From assembly GCA_002483605.1 (NCBI GenBank), contig DLIG01000019.1:101669-165668 (forward strand): a DNA stretch of 64,000 bases, in the 5' to 3' direction. This document shows, piece after piece, positions 8,956-17,575 of this stretch. Below the pieces are notes generated by a model. That model had not been told where the DNA came from. It saw only the letters and a program-made list of their open reading frames with translations, and did no database searches. The translations under genes were made by a program, and so were the position numbers. How positions within the stretch are numbered: position 1 is the first letter of the stretch; every line of letters starts with the position of its first letter. Origin of the DNA: Sulfurovum sp. UBA7648. GTDB lineage: Bacteria; Campylobacterota; Campylobacteria; Campylobacterales; Sulfurovaceae.

Positions 8956-10563
8956 ATGAACGAACAACACAAGGCATATGAAACTAAAGATATAGCAGGC
9001 CGCTTGGCTAGAGGCTTTTTAAAAAATCCACTAACAGCACTATTGGGTGCTTTTTTGCTTTTAATGGGATATTTGGCACTTAATATAATGCCAAGAGAAG
9101 AAGATCCTCAAATAGCAATCTCAGGCGGGACTGTAATGGTTGCAATGCCAGGAGCTACAGCCAGCGAGGTGGAAAAGGTTATTGTTAATCCTTTGGAGAG
9201 AAAACTAAGAGAGATCAAAGGCATAGAGCACATCCAAGGCATGGCAATGGATAATGTCGGTATAGTCAATGTGATGTACTATATAGGTGAAAATAGAGAA
9301 GATTCAAATTTGAAGCTTTATGATAAAGTCATGCAAAATATGGATGAATTGCCAAAGGGTGTAATGCAGCCGCTTATAAAGCCTTTTGATATAGATATTG
9401 ATATTCCTATAGTGACAGTTGCCTTTTATGCCAAAGATCCAAACAAAGTCAATCAAGTACAACTATATAATAAAATTCGCTCAATTCAGCAAGAACTCAA
9501 CGGTATAGACAGTGTATCAAAAACTACACTAAAAGGAGACCATAGGGCTCAGTATAATGTACAGGTCGATCTCAACAAACTTAGCGGATATCATCTGTCT
9601 CTAGGTCAAATCATGCAAGGAGTTAAATCCGTAGCCAATAATGCTCCTAGTATAAAAAGCCGTACCGATGACGGCGGTATGGTTGTGCTTGGTGTAAAAA
9701 ATGCGATCGAGAGTGCAGAGGATGTCGGCAATATTGCCGTAGCTGATTATGGCGGATCTTTAATTTATCTAAAAGATGTTGCTACTATCAGTGAAGGCGT
9801 AGATATCCAAAACTACAAAGATGCTACTATTGTATTGCGCGATGAAAACAGTTCAAATATGGGTCAGCAGTATCCACAAACAACATTGAGTATATCAAAA
9901 TTAGCCGGTACAAACGCAGTTAATGTTGCCAATGATGTACTGGATGTTATCAAAAAAAATGAAAAGATACTTAGTGATTCAGGCATAGGATATGTAGTTA
10001 CCAGAAATTATGGCATCAGGGCGGATAATGCAGTAAATGAGCTTATGCACCATTTGATCATAACAATTATTATTATTTCACTCATGCTTATATTTGCGCT
10101 TGGCTGGAGAGAATCGCTTATTGTTACTTTTACTGTTCCGGCAATTTTGGCAATTACGCTTCTTGTGGCTTATCTAGGCGGACAAACTATAAATAGAATT
10201 ACCCTGTTTGCATTTTTGCTTTCTCTTGGACTTTTGGTTGATGCAGCTATTATAGTTATTGAAAATATCCATAGACACCTTCATAGCCATACATCTCATG
10301 ACCAAAGCATGGAAGAGCTGCTAGTTGAAGCAACAGATGAGATAGGGCCGCCGACCAATATTGCTACGCTTGCTATTATCCTAACGATGGTGCCTATGGC
10401 ATTTGTAGGAGGCATGATGGGATCATTCATGAAACCTATTCCGTATAATGTACCTGTTGCACTTGTGGCATCATTATTCGTAGCGTATATATTTACACCG
10501 TATTTGAGCTTGAAATTATTAAAAAAACCAACACATAAAGATACACACAAGGAGACAAAATGA
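8956..10563 (+). CDS. RND efflux pump, N-terminal half (separate gene)
   Basis: First half of an AcrB/CusA-type proton-driven exporter. It carries TM1 (LLGAFLLLMGYLALNIMP), the first periplasmic porter region, and TM2-TM6 (LIITIIIISLMLIFALGW through VALVASLFVAYIFTPYLSL), then stops right after TM6. The TM4 proton-relay region reads LLVDAAIIVIEN. It keeps only the first of the two Asp found in AcrB, as in heavy-metal pumps such as CusA. I prefer ATG 8956, with AAGAG upstream; a GTG at 8947 is possible. The stop overlaps the ATG of the second half (ATGA). A whole pump is normally about 1000-1050 residues. Confidence 0.85.
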   Translation: MNEQHKAYETKDIAGRLARGFLKNPLTALLGAFLLLMGYLALNIMPREEDPQIAISGGTVMVAMPGATASEVEKVIVNPLERKLREIKGIEHIQGMAMDNVGIVNVMYYIGENREDSNLKLYDKVMQNMDELPKGVMQPLIKPFDIDIDIPIVTVAFYAKDPNKVNQVQLYNKIRSIQQELNGIDSVSKTTLKGDHRAQYNVQVDLNKLSGYHLSLGQIMQGVKSVANNAPSIKSRTDDGGMVVLGVKNAIESAEDVGNIAVADYGGSLIYLKDVATISEGVDIQNYKDATIVLRDENSSNMGQQYPQTTLSISKLAGTNAVNVANDVLDVIKKNEKILSDSGIGYVVTRNYGIRADNAVNELMHHLIITIIIISLMLIFALGWRESLIVTFTVPAILAITLLVAYLGGQTINRITLFAFLLSLGLLVDAAIIVIENIHRHLHSHTSHDQSMEELLVEATDEIGPPTNIATLAIILTMVPMAFVGGMMGSFMKPIPYNVPVALVASLFVAYIFTPYLSLKLLKKPTHKDTHKETK

Positions 10564-12287
10564 TGAATAAGTTTGAAAATTTTGTCTTTGGTATATTGGA
10601 TAATCCTAAGAAAAAAAAGATGGTTTTGGTTTTGACCGCTGTTGCGTTTGTACTGTCATTGCTTATGTTCCCTGCAAAAATAGTATTAGCCAAAATGCTG
10701 CCTGGCAAAAGTGATAATACATTTTCTATATATGTCGATGCACCATCAGGTACATCAATAGACCAAACCAATCGAGTAAGCCAATGTGTAATCGACTTAC
10801 TAAAAAAAGAGAAAGAAGTTTTAAATATTGAACTTTTCTTAGGTCAGGGGCTGCCATTGGATTATGCCGGACTTGTTAAGGGTTCTGGTATGAAACAGGC
10901 AGAAAATGTAGCTGAAATTTCGGTAAATTTGACAGATAAACACGATAGGGATGAGCCGTCGTATCTTATGGCGCAACGATTGAGACCTGTTGTGCAAAAA
11001 CAATGCGAGAGTATAATTAAAAATACATCCATTAAGTTTATTGAACAACCGGCAGGCCCTCCGACTATGGCTTCTATTGTGGTTGAAATTTACGGTGAGA
11101 ATATGCCTAAAGTGAGAAATTTATCATCTGAGGTAGTTAAAATTCTTAGCTCCACCGAAGGACTCGTGGATGTAGATATAGTAGGGGATAAACTGTATCA
11201 ACAGTACCAACTCGTGCCTGACAAGGAGAGGATCGCTCAAAGCGGTGTAAGCGTAGAGCAGCTTAACAATATACTTTATCTTGCATTTGAAGGTATGATA
11301 ATTGGAGAAAAAAATACAAAAGATTATGCCGATCAGATCCCTATATTTTTATCTTTAGATAAAGAGAGCAAAAGTATGGCATCAGCAAGCGAGATGGAAG
11401 TACAAAATAAATTGTCTTCCCTTAATCTTATGAGCCCGACAGGCTCTATGATATCTGTTGTGGAATTAGTTACTTTGGAAAAAGTAGATTCCAATCCTGT
11501 AATTATGCATAAAGATCTAAATCGAATGATAAATGTAGTGGCTGAAACAGATATGGTGTCTCAAGTATATCCTTTGTTGGATGCAAGAAATAAAATGATA
11601 GAGTATTTTTCAAAAGATTACGAAGTTACCAAAGAGCCGGGTATGTCGACATACATGTTTGATCTTCACTTGAAAGACAAAAAAACAGGAGAGAAGTTTT
11701 TGCTTAGATGGGATGGCGAGATGAAAGTAACACTTGATACTTTCAGAGATCTAGGCGGTGCGTTTATAGCAGCACTGGTTCTTATTTTCTTGCTTTTGGT
11801 AGTTTACTATAAGAGTTTTACTCTTAGCGGAATAGTCTTGCTAGGCTCATTCTTGTCCCTTATAGGTGTGATCGTCGGACATTTTGTAGCCGACCTTGTC
11901 ACGAGGGATACATTCTTTTTGACTGCTACATCGCTTATAGGCTTTATTGCTCTTATGGGTATAAGTTCAAGAAATTCACTTCTACTTATAGATTTTGCAA
12001 AATCCCTCATGGAGTGTCAAGGCATGCAAAAAAGAAGAGCTATAGCAGTAGCAGCTGCTACTAGGGCTAAACCGATAGCTTTGACTGCTGTTGCTATCAT
12101 ACTTGGTTCTGCGCTGCTTGCCAGTGACCCGATATTCGGCGGGCTTGGCGTAGCTTTAATTTCCGGTACTGTTGCAGCAGTATTCGTATCGTTGCTTTTT
12201 GTTCCTATACTCATGGATAATGCTAAAGCTATGGACTTTGAGCCAAAGGTTTGTGATGCAAAAGAAAATATATCTATAACAAAATAA
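10560..12287 (+). CDS. RND efflux pump, C-terminal half (separate gene)
   Basis: Second half of the split pump, 575 residues. TM7 (VLVLTAVAFVLSLLMFPAKI), the second periplasmic porter/docking region (residues ~40-390), and TM8-TM12 are present, including LIGFIALMGISSRNSLLLIDF, where the conserved TM10 Lys of AcrB is Arg. The split falls in the central cytoplasmic linker between TM6 and TM7. The gene has its own AAGGAG ribosome-binding site 6 bp upstream and an ATGA overlap with the first half. That argues for two deliberately separate, coupled subunits rather than a sequencing or mutational frameshift. The two halves must assemble for function. Confidence 0.85.
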   Translation: MMNKFENFVFGILDNPKKKKMVLVLTAVAFVLSLLMFPAKIVLAKMLPGKSDNTFSIYVDAPSGTSIDQTNRVSQCVIDLLKKEKEVLNIELFLGQGLPLDYAGLVKGSGMKQAENVAEISVNLTDKHDRDEPSYLMAQRLRPVVQKQCESIIKNTSIKFIEQPAGPPTMASIVVEIYGENMPKVRNLSSEVVKILSSTEGLVDVDIVGDKLYQQYQLVPDKERIAQSGVSVEQLNNILYLAFEGMIIGEKNTKDYADQIPIFLSLDKESKSMASASEMEVQNKLSSLNLMSPTGSMISVVELVTLEKVDSNPVIMHKDLNRMINVVAETDMVSQVYPLLDARNKMIEYFSKDYEVTKEPGMSTYMFDLHLKDKKTGEKFLLRWDGEMKVTLDTFRDLGGAFIAALVLIFLLLVVYYKSFTLSGIVLLGSFLSLIGVIVGHFVADLVTRDTFFLTATSLIGFIALMGISSRNSLLLIDFAKSLMECQGMQKRRAIAVAAATRAKPIALTAVAIILGSALLASDPIFGGLGVALISGTVAAVFVSLLFVPILMDNAKAMDFEPKVCDAKENISITK

Positions 12288-12296
12288 AATATTTGC

Positions 12297-12311
12297 TGCT
12301 CTCAAAGAGCA
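12297..12311 (+). terminator. Short hairpin after the RND operon
   Basis: TGCTCT-CAA-AGAGCA is a perfect 6-bp stem 9 bp after the stop codon. There is no T-run, so termination activity is uncertain. Confidence 0.35.
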
Positions 12312-12313
12312 TT

Positions 12314-12342
12314 ATCCGTCCTCGTGCTTGACACGGGGGGAT
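12314..12342. repeat. Small palindromic (REP-like) element
   Basis: Hairpin with stem CCTCGTG / CACGGGG, loop CTTGA, and an outer ATCC / GGAT pair. It is far more GC-rich than the surrounding DNA. The motif CGTGCTTGACACGG resembles short intergenic palindromes common in many bacteria, and it shares design with the element at 32.6 kb. Confidence 0.5.
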
Positions 12343-12405
12343 TGGGTCAATCTTTAGTCAAAAATCCAAAAAATCAATTTTCTCTCTTTTTAACCAACCA
12401 TTTGA

Positions 12406-12411
12406 TATAAT
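12406..12411 (+). promoter_or_regulatory. Likely extended -10 promoter for efp
   Basis: TTTGATATAAT (TGnTATAAT) is 26 bp before the efp ATG. A strong match to the extended -10 form used in this phylum. Confidence 0.6.
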
Positions 12412-12436
12412 TAATAAATTTTTACAAGGAGTAGTG

Positions 12437-13003
12437 ATGGCTACAATAGGAATGGGCGATATTAAAAAAGGCGCTAGATTAGAAATAGATGGCAACCCAT
12501 ATAGAGTAGTAGAGTTTCAACATGTCAAGCCAGGAAAAGGTGCCGCGTTCGTTCGTACTAAGATAAAAAACCTAGGCACAGGAAAGGTGATCGAGAAAAC
12601 GGTTCATGCCGGAGATAAATTTGAAGTACCTGCTTTAGAGCAAAAAACCATGCAGTATCTATATGATGACGGACAATTTTTGCAATTTATGGATACTACA
12701 ACTTATGACCAGATAGGTCTTACAAAAGAACAAGTAGGTGAAGATACATTTAGCTTTATGATCGATGGGATGGAGGCTGATATATTGTTCCATAACGGTA
12801 AAGCAATTTCAGTTGAAATTCCGCAAACCGTGGTACTTAAAGTGGTTGAAACGCCGCCAAACTTCAAAGGTGACAGCCAAGGCGGTAAAAAACCGGCTAC
12901 TTTAGAAAGCGGTGCAGTTGTACAAGTTCCGTTTCATATCCTAGAAGGCGAGATGATCAAGGTAGATACAGTTGAAGGCATTTATCTAGAAAAAGCAAAA
13001 TAA
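12437..13003 (+). CDS. efp: Elongation factor P
   Basis: Rescues ribosomes stalled on polyproline stretches by binding between the P and E sites. 188 residues with three beta-barrel domains. Lys34 lies in the loop PGKGAAF, the position that EpmA-type enzymes beta-lysylate in other bacteria; no modification gene is seen in this window. ATG 12437 is chosen over a GTG at 12434 because MATIGMGDIKKG is the usual N-terminus and AAGGAG lies 5 bp upstream. It is monocistronic, with its own promoter. Confidence 0.96.
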   Translation: MATIGMGDIKKGARLEIDGNPYRVVEFQHVKPGKGAAFVRTKIKNLGTGKVIEKTVHAGDKFEVPALEQKTMQYLYDDGQFLQFMDTTTYDQIGLTKEQVGEDTFSFMIDGMEADILFHNGKAISVEIPQTVVLKVVETPPNFKGDSQGGKKPATLESGAVVQVPFHILEGEMIKVDTVEGIYLEKAK

Positions 13004-13022
13004 TCAATTTGATTAATGCTCA

Positions 13023-13045
13023 AATTTGAAGCAAAGCTTCAAATT
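13023..13045 (+). terminator. Hairpin after efp
   Basis: Perfect 10-bp stem AATTTGAAGC / GCTTCAAATT with loop AAA, 20 bp past the efp stop. No T-run follows. A second perfect palindrome, GCGACTAGTCGC, lies at 13068-13079. Confidence 0.45.
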
Positions 13046-13135
13046 AGGTATTCAGCATATGGCTCTCGCGACTAGTCGCTCTTTTGAAATTCTGATGATT
13101 CAGAGATTTCAATAATCTTTAAAAAAGGTTTTCTT

Positions 13136-13699
13136 ATGGCAAAAGTTCTTGTTCCACTTGCGGAAGGCTTCGAAGAGATAGAGGCAGTTAGTCTTATTGA
13201 TATTATGCGAAGAGGCGGGATAGATGTTGATATTGCATATTTAGGCGGCGAGTTTTCGAATGATCTTGTAGTCGGTGCAAACGGAATCATTATTCAAGCC
13301 CAATTGAATATTAATCTTGTTTCGTCAGACAGTTATGATATGATTGTTTTGCCAGGCGGGAACGGCGGAACGAATAGACTTGCCCAAAATGAAAAAGTTC
13401 AATCTTTGTTAAAAGAATTTGAATCCAAAGACAAACATATAGGTGCAATATGTGCCGCACCGTATGTACTACATGTAGCAGGAGTATTGAGTCATCATTA
13501 TACTTGCTATCCATCTGTTGAAAAAAATATCAGAGCTGAAGGCCATAATAACAAAGATAAAGTTGTAATCGATGGTAAAATTATGACATCCGCAGGTCCT
13601 GCAACTGCAATTTGTTTTGGTTTGGAAATAATTAAAACATTAGTCGGTAACGACGCATACGAAGCAGTAAAAAAAGGTACTCTCAGCGATTTTTGTTAA
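13136..13699 (+). CDS. DJ-1/PfpI (ThiJ/YajL-like) family protein
   Basis: A cytoplasmic protein of the DJ-1 clade, which is linked to deglycation, chaperone or oxidative-stress roles; the true activity is debated. The 187 residues include LAEGFEEIEAV with the conserved Glu, the MIVLPGGNGG motif, and the nucleophile elbow IGAICAAPYVL with Cys106, the same position as in human DJ-1. GPATAICFGLEI closes the fold. AAAAGG precedes the ATG. A GGGTTTGTATA hairpin follows the gene. It appears monocistronic. Confidence 0.88.
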   Translation: MAKVLVPLAEGFEEIEAVSLIDIMRRGGIDVDIAYLGGEFSNDLVVGANGIIIQAQLNINLVSSDSYDMIVLPGGNGGTNRLAQNEKVQSLLKEFESKDKHIGAICAAPYVLHVAGVLSHHYTCYPSVEKNIRAEGHNNKDKVVIDGKIMTSAGPATAICFGLEIIKTLVGNDAYEAVKKGTLSDFC

Positions 13700-13722
13700 T
13701 CAATTAATTTTTCTTCTTTTTT

Positions 13723-13750
13723 GGGTTTGTATAGAATAATATACAAACCC
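13723..13750 (+). terminator. Hairpin after the DJ-1-like gene
   Basis: Perfect 11-bp stem GGGTTTGTATA / TATACAAACCC, loop GAATAA, 23 bp past the stop. It is preceded rather than followed by T-rich DNA. The remaining gap to 13977 is extremely AT-rich and shows no gene. Confidence 0.5.
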
Positions 13751-13977
13751 GTCTCATTGCATTTTGCGTAATTTTACACTGATAATATTTTGTTGATAGA
13801 ATAAGTCAATTAAATTGATTAGTCTTATATATTTTTATATTTTGGTATTAAAAAAGTTTATTTATGATAATAAATATTTTATTTTATTTAAAAATAATAA
13901 TACTTATTATATAGTTATCTTTGGTTAAAAAATTTATTTGTAGCAAATATGCAATAAAACATAAGGGGGAATAATAA

Positions 13978-14988
13978 ATGCTTGATAAATTGCTTGTGGG
14001 TATATGTACATTATCGCTTGTTACATCATTAACATTTGGTGCACAGGGGGTTAAGTTTTATATTGGAAACGGTGACAAAGAAGAAGCCTTTATGGATATG
14101 GTCAATAATAAAATTAGCACAATTGGCTTTGTTATGACCGATTCACATGGAAGGATCAATGATGCTTACAAGGCTAAATGGGGCAATGAATATAAAACAG
14201 TAAAAGGCGTTAAGACTAAAAATGATGAGTATGACAGTAGTTTTAAAGAAACACTAGATAATATCGGATTTTTTTCTATTGCAAACAATAAAATTGTTGA
14301 GCCTCTGCTGGAAAAAGAACCGACACTAGGAGTGTTTACACCATTTAATTTCCTGATATACAAGACAAAGGGTGAAGATAAAACTTATGTAGGCCATGTT
14401 ATGCCAGAGGTTATGCTTGATATTGCCGGCGTGAAGGATCAAAATGTTCGTTCAAAATTTATTGGTTCATTTACCAAATTGGATGCAATGACCCAAAAAA
14501 ATATCGGTTCAAATATTAAAATATCGGATTATAAAGCACTTCCCGATAAGCCTATGATGAGATTTGAGATCCCATTTGATAGAGCGGGCGGAGTAGAGGA
14601 ATTTACAAGTGATTTCCAAGCTAAATTTGAAAAGAAATTTGAAGAAAATAAATACATAATCGCCGGTTTTAAAAATATCAAAGATGAAATGGAAGCTGAA
14701 GGAATGAAATTTGATCGTTTTGATGCTTATTGGGTTTATTCGTTATGCCATTTTCGTTTTTCCGAAGGAATTTTTAATCAAGGTCGCCCAGATGCTGGAG
14801 TATTTGCACCTTGTTCAATGTATATGTATATAGATAAAAATACCAATAAGCTTATGGTTGGAATGCCTCGTCTTTCTACTTGGGATGCTGTTATGGATCT
14901 GAAAGATAAAAAAATGGTAGATTCTTTGTATGCTTTGGATAAAGAGATTACGAAAATAATGATCGAACTAGGAGCAAAAGAGATATGA
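13978..14988 (+). CDS. Unrecognised exported protein with an internal duplication (DUF302-like pattern)
   Basis: I do not recognise this 336-residue protein with certainty. It has a signal peptide (MLDKLLVGICTLSLVTSLTFGA) and probably acts in the periplasm. Two halves look related: LGVFTPFNFLIYKTKG..TYVGHVMPEV in the first (~residue 120) and AGVFAPCSMYMYIDKN..LMVGMPRLSTW in the second (~residue 280). The second pattern (P-C, hydrophobic strand, short turn, V-x-M-P) recalls DUF302-type domains. AAGGGGG is the ribosome-binding site. The stop overlaps the start of the next exported protein (ATGA), so the two are coupled and probably work together. Confidence 0.6.
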   Translation: MLDKLLVGICTLSLVTSLTFGAQGVKFYIGNGDKEEAFMDMVNNKISTIGFVMTDSHGRINDAYKAKWGNEYKTVKGVKTKNDEYDSSFKETLDNIGFFSIANNKIVEPLLEKEPTLGVFTPFNFLIYKTKGEDKTYVGHVMPEVMLDIAGVKDQNVRSKFIGSFTKLDAMTQKNIGSNIKISDYKALPDKPMMRFEIPFDRAGGVEEFTSDFQAKFEKKFEENKYIIAGFKNIKDEMEAEGMKFDRFDAYWVYSLCHFRFSEGIFNQGRPDAGVFAPCSMYMYIDKNTNKLMVGMPRLSTWDAVMDLKDKKMVDSLYALDKEITKIMIELGAKEI

Positions 14989-15794
14989 GTAAATTTATAA
15001 CTTTTATATTTTTAACACTAAGTGTGGTTTTTAATTTTAGTTTTGCAGATACACCTAAAATAGTATCTGCATATAAAATAGGAAAATATATTGATGTGCA
15101 AGCTGCAAAAGAGAAGCTTATGACGAGAGGATTTGAAGTAGTGGGCATCTATCCTTCATTTAATAAAGGTACAACCATCTTATACACCAATGCAATAATG
15201 AAAGCAGACGCAAATAAAAATAATACCGGTTTTGCCGGTGTTGGCCGTATGCTTATTGACGAAGAGAACAATCAAATTCATATTGCTAATCCTATATATT
15301 TTGGGGCAGCATTTTTGGGATCAAGCTATAATCATGCGCATGCTGTAAATGTACTTTCATCTCTTGAAGAGGCTTTTGGTACATTGAAAGACTCTGAAGA
15401 TGCTTATGCTTTTGCTGATCTGCCTAAATATCATTTTATGGTGGGTATGCCGTATTACAATGATATGGATATAATAGCAGATGCACCTACAGACAAACTT
15501 GTAGCAAAAGCAAAAGCATCAAAAGATATAGTAAGTATCGTGCAAATTGGCAAAGACAGCTATGTTGCATTTATGAAGGTTGACAAACGAACAAGCAGCT
15601 TTGTTAAAAAAATTGGTGTACAAAATGGTGAGATTTTGCCATGGGCGGTCTTGATAGAAAATGGCAAAGCCAAGGCATTAAATGCAAAATATTTAATTGC
15701 GATCAGCTATCCACTGCTAACCATGACAGAGTTCATGACCATCGCGACAGTACCTAGTGCGATCACTCAAAGTCTTAAAAAATCATTCAAGTAA
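14985..15794 (+). CDS. Unrecognised exported protein, partner of the preceding gene
   Basis: 269 residues with a signal peptide (FITFIFLTLSVVFNFSFA). Translation is coupled to the upstream gene by an ATGA overlap. It shares style with that protein: the strand-turn motif YHFMVGMPYYNDMDI resembles LMVGMPRLSTWD. Other recognisable blocks are GFEVVGIYPSFNKGTTILYTN, IHIANPIYFGAAFLG, and a conserved-looking His pair in SYNHAHAV. It has no membrane segment after the signal peptide and no Cys. No function can be assigned. A strong terminator follows, so this pair forms a two-gene operon. Confidence 0.6.
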   Translation: MSKFITFIFLTLSVVFNFSFADTPKIVSAYKIGKYIDVQAAKEKLMTRGFEVVGIYPSFNKGTTILYTNAIMKADANKNNTGFAGVGRMLIDEENNQIHIANPIYFGAAFLGSSYNHAHAVNVLSSLEEAFGTLKDSEDAYAFADLPKYHFMVGMPYYNDMDIIADAPTDKLVAKAKASKDIVSIVQIGKDSYVAFMKVDKRTSSFVKKIGVQNGEILPWAVLIENGKAKALNAKYLIAISYPLLTMTEFMTIATVPSAITQSLKKSFK

Positions 15795-15807
15795 CAATTT
15801 TTATCAG

Positions 15808-15848
15808 AAACTATCACATCCTCATTTGAAAGATGCGATAGTTTTTTT
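15808..15848 (+). terminator. Rho-independent terminator after the exported-protein pair
   Basis: Stem AAACTATC..CATC pairs with GATG..GATAGTTT around an 11-nt loop, followed by seven Ts. It overlaps the 3' end of the convergent patatin-like gene. Confidence 0.75.
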
Positions 15849-16685
15849 AATGGCAGGCAGCATTCTAATGGCAGCTTTTTCACCTTCTAAAATTGCTTGA
15901 TGTTTAGAATCAAATGAAACCGAACTTAGCCTTTCTAAATTTGGTTTAATAACAACATTGGCCTTTTTGAGCTCATTTGTGAGTGCAACTTGGCTCATGA
16001 TATTGATAGTTTGATCCAAAGTAGATAAGAGTCCGCTTGCTCCGCTTTTTGGTTTTGCCGATATATCAACAGCGATCACTATATCTGCACCCATCTGTTT
16101 AGCAGCGGTTACCGGAACCGGTTGTGTCAAGCCCCCGTCAACATAATAACTATTTCCTATTTTTACAGGCTGAAAAATATTCGGCACGCTTGCACTTGCT
16201 CTGACGGCTTGTCCTGTATTGCCAAATATAAATACTGCTGTTGCACCGGTATCTTTATTTGTTGCAACTATTCCAAGTGGAATTTTAAGATTTTGAATTT
16301 GTTTGTTGTTAACTGATCTGTTGATAAAGTTTTGTAACGCTTCGCCTTTAATAAAGCCCTCTGTGGAGAGGGTGAAATCCATCAATCCATTTGACTCAAG
16401 GTCTATTGCCTTTTGTTGCAGCTGGATGCTGTTCATCCCAGATGCGTAGAAGCTTCCAATGATTGAGCCGGCACTCGTACCTGTAATAATATCAGGTTTG
16501 ATCCCGTGTTGTTCTAATATTTTTATAACCCCGATATGTGCAAAACCTTTTGCGGCTCCGCCTCCAAGGGCAAGAGCTATTTTTGGTTTCTTTTTGACTA
16601 TGGGTTGGGCTGGGGCAGCTTCTTTTGTGCCGCATCCTGTTAGCATGATAGAAATTGTGATCATCATTATATATAATATTCGCAT
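15822..16685 (-). CDS. Patatin-like phospholipase family lipoprotein (RssA-like)
   Basis: A predicted lipid-anchored serine hydrolase. The N-terminus has a lipobox LTGC with Cys18 as the likely lipidated residue. The patatin fold is shown by the oxyanion motif LGGGAAKGFAHIGV (~40-53), the nucleophile elbow GTSAGS (Ser71), and the catalytic Asp in VDGGL (~190), which form the Ser-Asp dyad. At 287 residues it is a compact RssA/NTE-type protein. It stands alone on the minus strand, convergent with the exported-protein pair and divergent from the TauE-like gene. Substrate is unknown. Confidence 0.87.
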   Translation of the reverse strand: MRILYIMMITISIMLTGCGTKEAAPAQPIVKKKPKIALALGGGAAKGFAHIGVIKILEQHGIKPDIITGTSAGSIIGSFYASGMNSIQLQQKAIDLESNGLMDFTLSTEGFIKGEALQNFINRSVNNKQIQNLKIPLGIVATNKDTGATAVFIFGNTGQAVRASASVPNIFQPVKIGNSYYVDGGLTQPVPVTAAKQMGADIVIAVDISAKPKSGASGLLSTLDQTINIMSQVALTNELKKANVVIKPNLERLSSVSFDSKHQAILEGEKAAIRMLPAIKKTIASFK

Positions 16686-16778
16686 TAAATAACCTCGTTC
16701 GTTTTTTTATTATTCCATCTGATGGGGTAATTTGATATGCAATTGTACTGTAAAACTGCAAAAAACTACAAAATATGA

Positions 16779-16784
16779 TATACT
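16779..16784 (+). promoter_or_regulatory. Likely extended -10 promoter for the TauE-like gene
   Basis: ATGATATACT (TGnTATACT) is 52 bp before the ATG, in the divergent gap with the patatin-like gene. Confidence 0.5.
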
Positions 16785-16835
16785 ATTGTCTTATTTTTTG
16801 CTCGAGGCAATTAAAATTTTAGGAGAAGATTACAG

Positions 16836-17573
16836 ATGGAAATAATGCTTATATTGCTTGGAATTTTCGTCGGTATTCTTTCTGGTTTTTTTGGTATAGG
16901 CGGCGGTACCGTGAGTGTACCGATACTCTTGTATATGGGGTTTGGCATCAAAGAAGCGATCGGTATATCTGTTGCTCAAATGCTTGTAGGGTCATTCGCA
17001 GCTTTTTTGATCCATAGAAAAAAACAAACATATAACGCAGGCGAAATAAAATATTTTGGTTTCGGAGGAATAATCGGGGCAGTTGTCGGCGGGTACTTAG
17101 TTAAAGTGTTGAATGCATCGTTATTGGAATGGTTCTTTCTCTCTTTGGTAACTTTCACTCTGGTCAAGCTGTTTATGTCCAATCCTGAACCAACACACAA
17201 AGAAATTGTAAACCGTCCTTTATATATGCTTGTAGGCGGGCTCATAGGAGTATTTTCCGGAATGCTTGGAGTCGGCGGTTCTATACTTATGACACCGATA
17301 CTGGTTAGTTTTCTTGGATTTTCGCTCAAAAAGGCTTCGGCAGTTGGATTGTTTTATGTGATGTTCACATCTGTTTCGTCTTTTGTGACATTATCATCGT
17401 TTGGAATGATAAATTTTCAAGCAGGAGCACTGATGGCTCTTGGCTCTTTGATCGGGATATGGGTAGGCATTTGGCTTATGAATAAAATGCATATTAAACA
17501 TTATAAGCGATTTTTGGTTATTTTTTATGTCATTATATTGGCAATTACAGTAAATAAATTAATTTTAGGTTAA
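16836..17573 (+). CDS. TauE/SafE-family membrane permease
   Basis: Inner-membrane protein of 245 residues with about eight hydrophobic helices in two repeated halves. Each half starts with the family signature: GILSGFFGIGGGTVSVPIL (~12-30) and GVFSGMLGVGGSILMTPIL (~137-155). The family exports or imports sulfur-containing or organic anions (sulfite, sulfoacetate and others); the substrate is not predictable here. TTTTAGGAGAAG gives a good ribosome-binding site. uvrA follows after 2 bp, so the two may share a transcript. Confidence 0.88.
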   Translation: MEIMLILLGIFVGILSGFFGIGGGTVSVPILLYMGFGIKEAIGISVAQMLVGSFAAFLIHRKKQTYNAGEIKYFGFGGIIGAVVGGYLVKVLNASLLEWFFLSLVTFTLVKLFMSNPEPTHKEIVNRPLYMLVGGLIGVFSGMLGVGGSILMTPILVSFLGFSLKKASAVGLFYVMFTSVSSFVTLSSFGMINFQAGALMALGSLIGIWVGIWLMNKMHIKHYKRFLVIFYVIILAITVNKLILG

Positions 17574-17575
17574 AC

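Noticed and set aside
10540..10600. Frameshift or sequencing error splitting the RND pump
   Set aside because: The second half has its own well-placed ribosome-binding site and an ATGA overlap, and the break is exactly in the TM6-TM7 linker, so separate genes are more likely.
13700..13977. Possible tRNA or small gene in the largest gap between genes
   Set aside because: The stretch is extremely AT-rich with no cloverleaf, no T-loop motif and no coding frame; only a hairpin near its start is visible.
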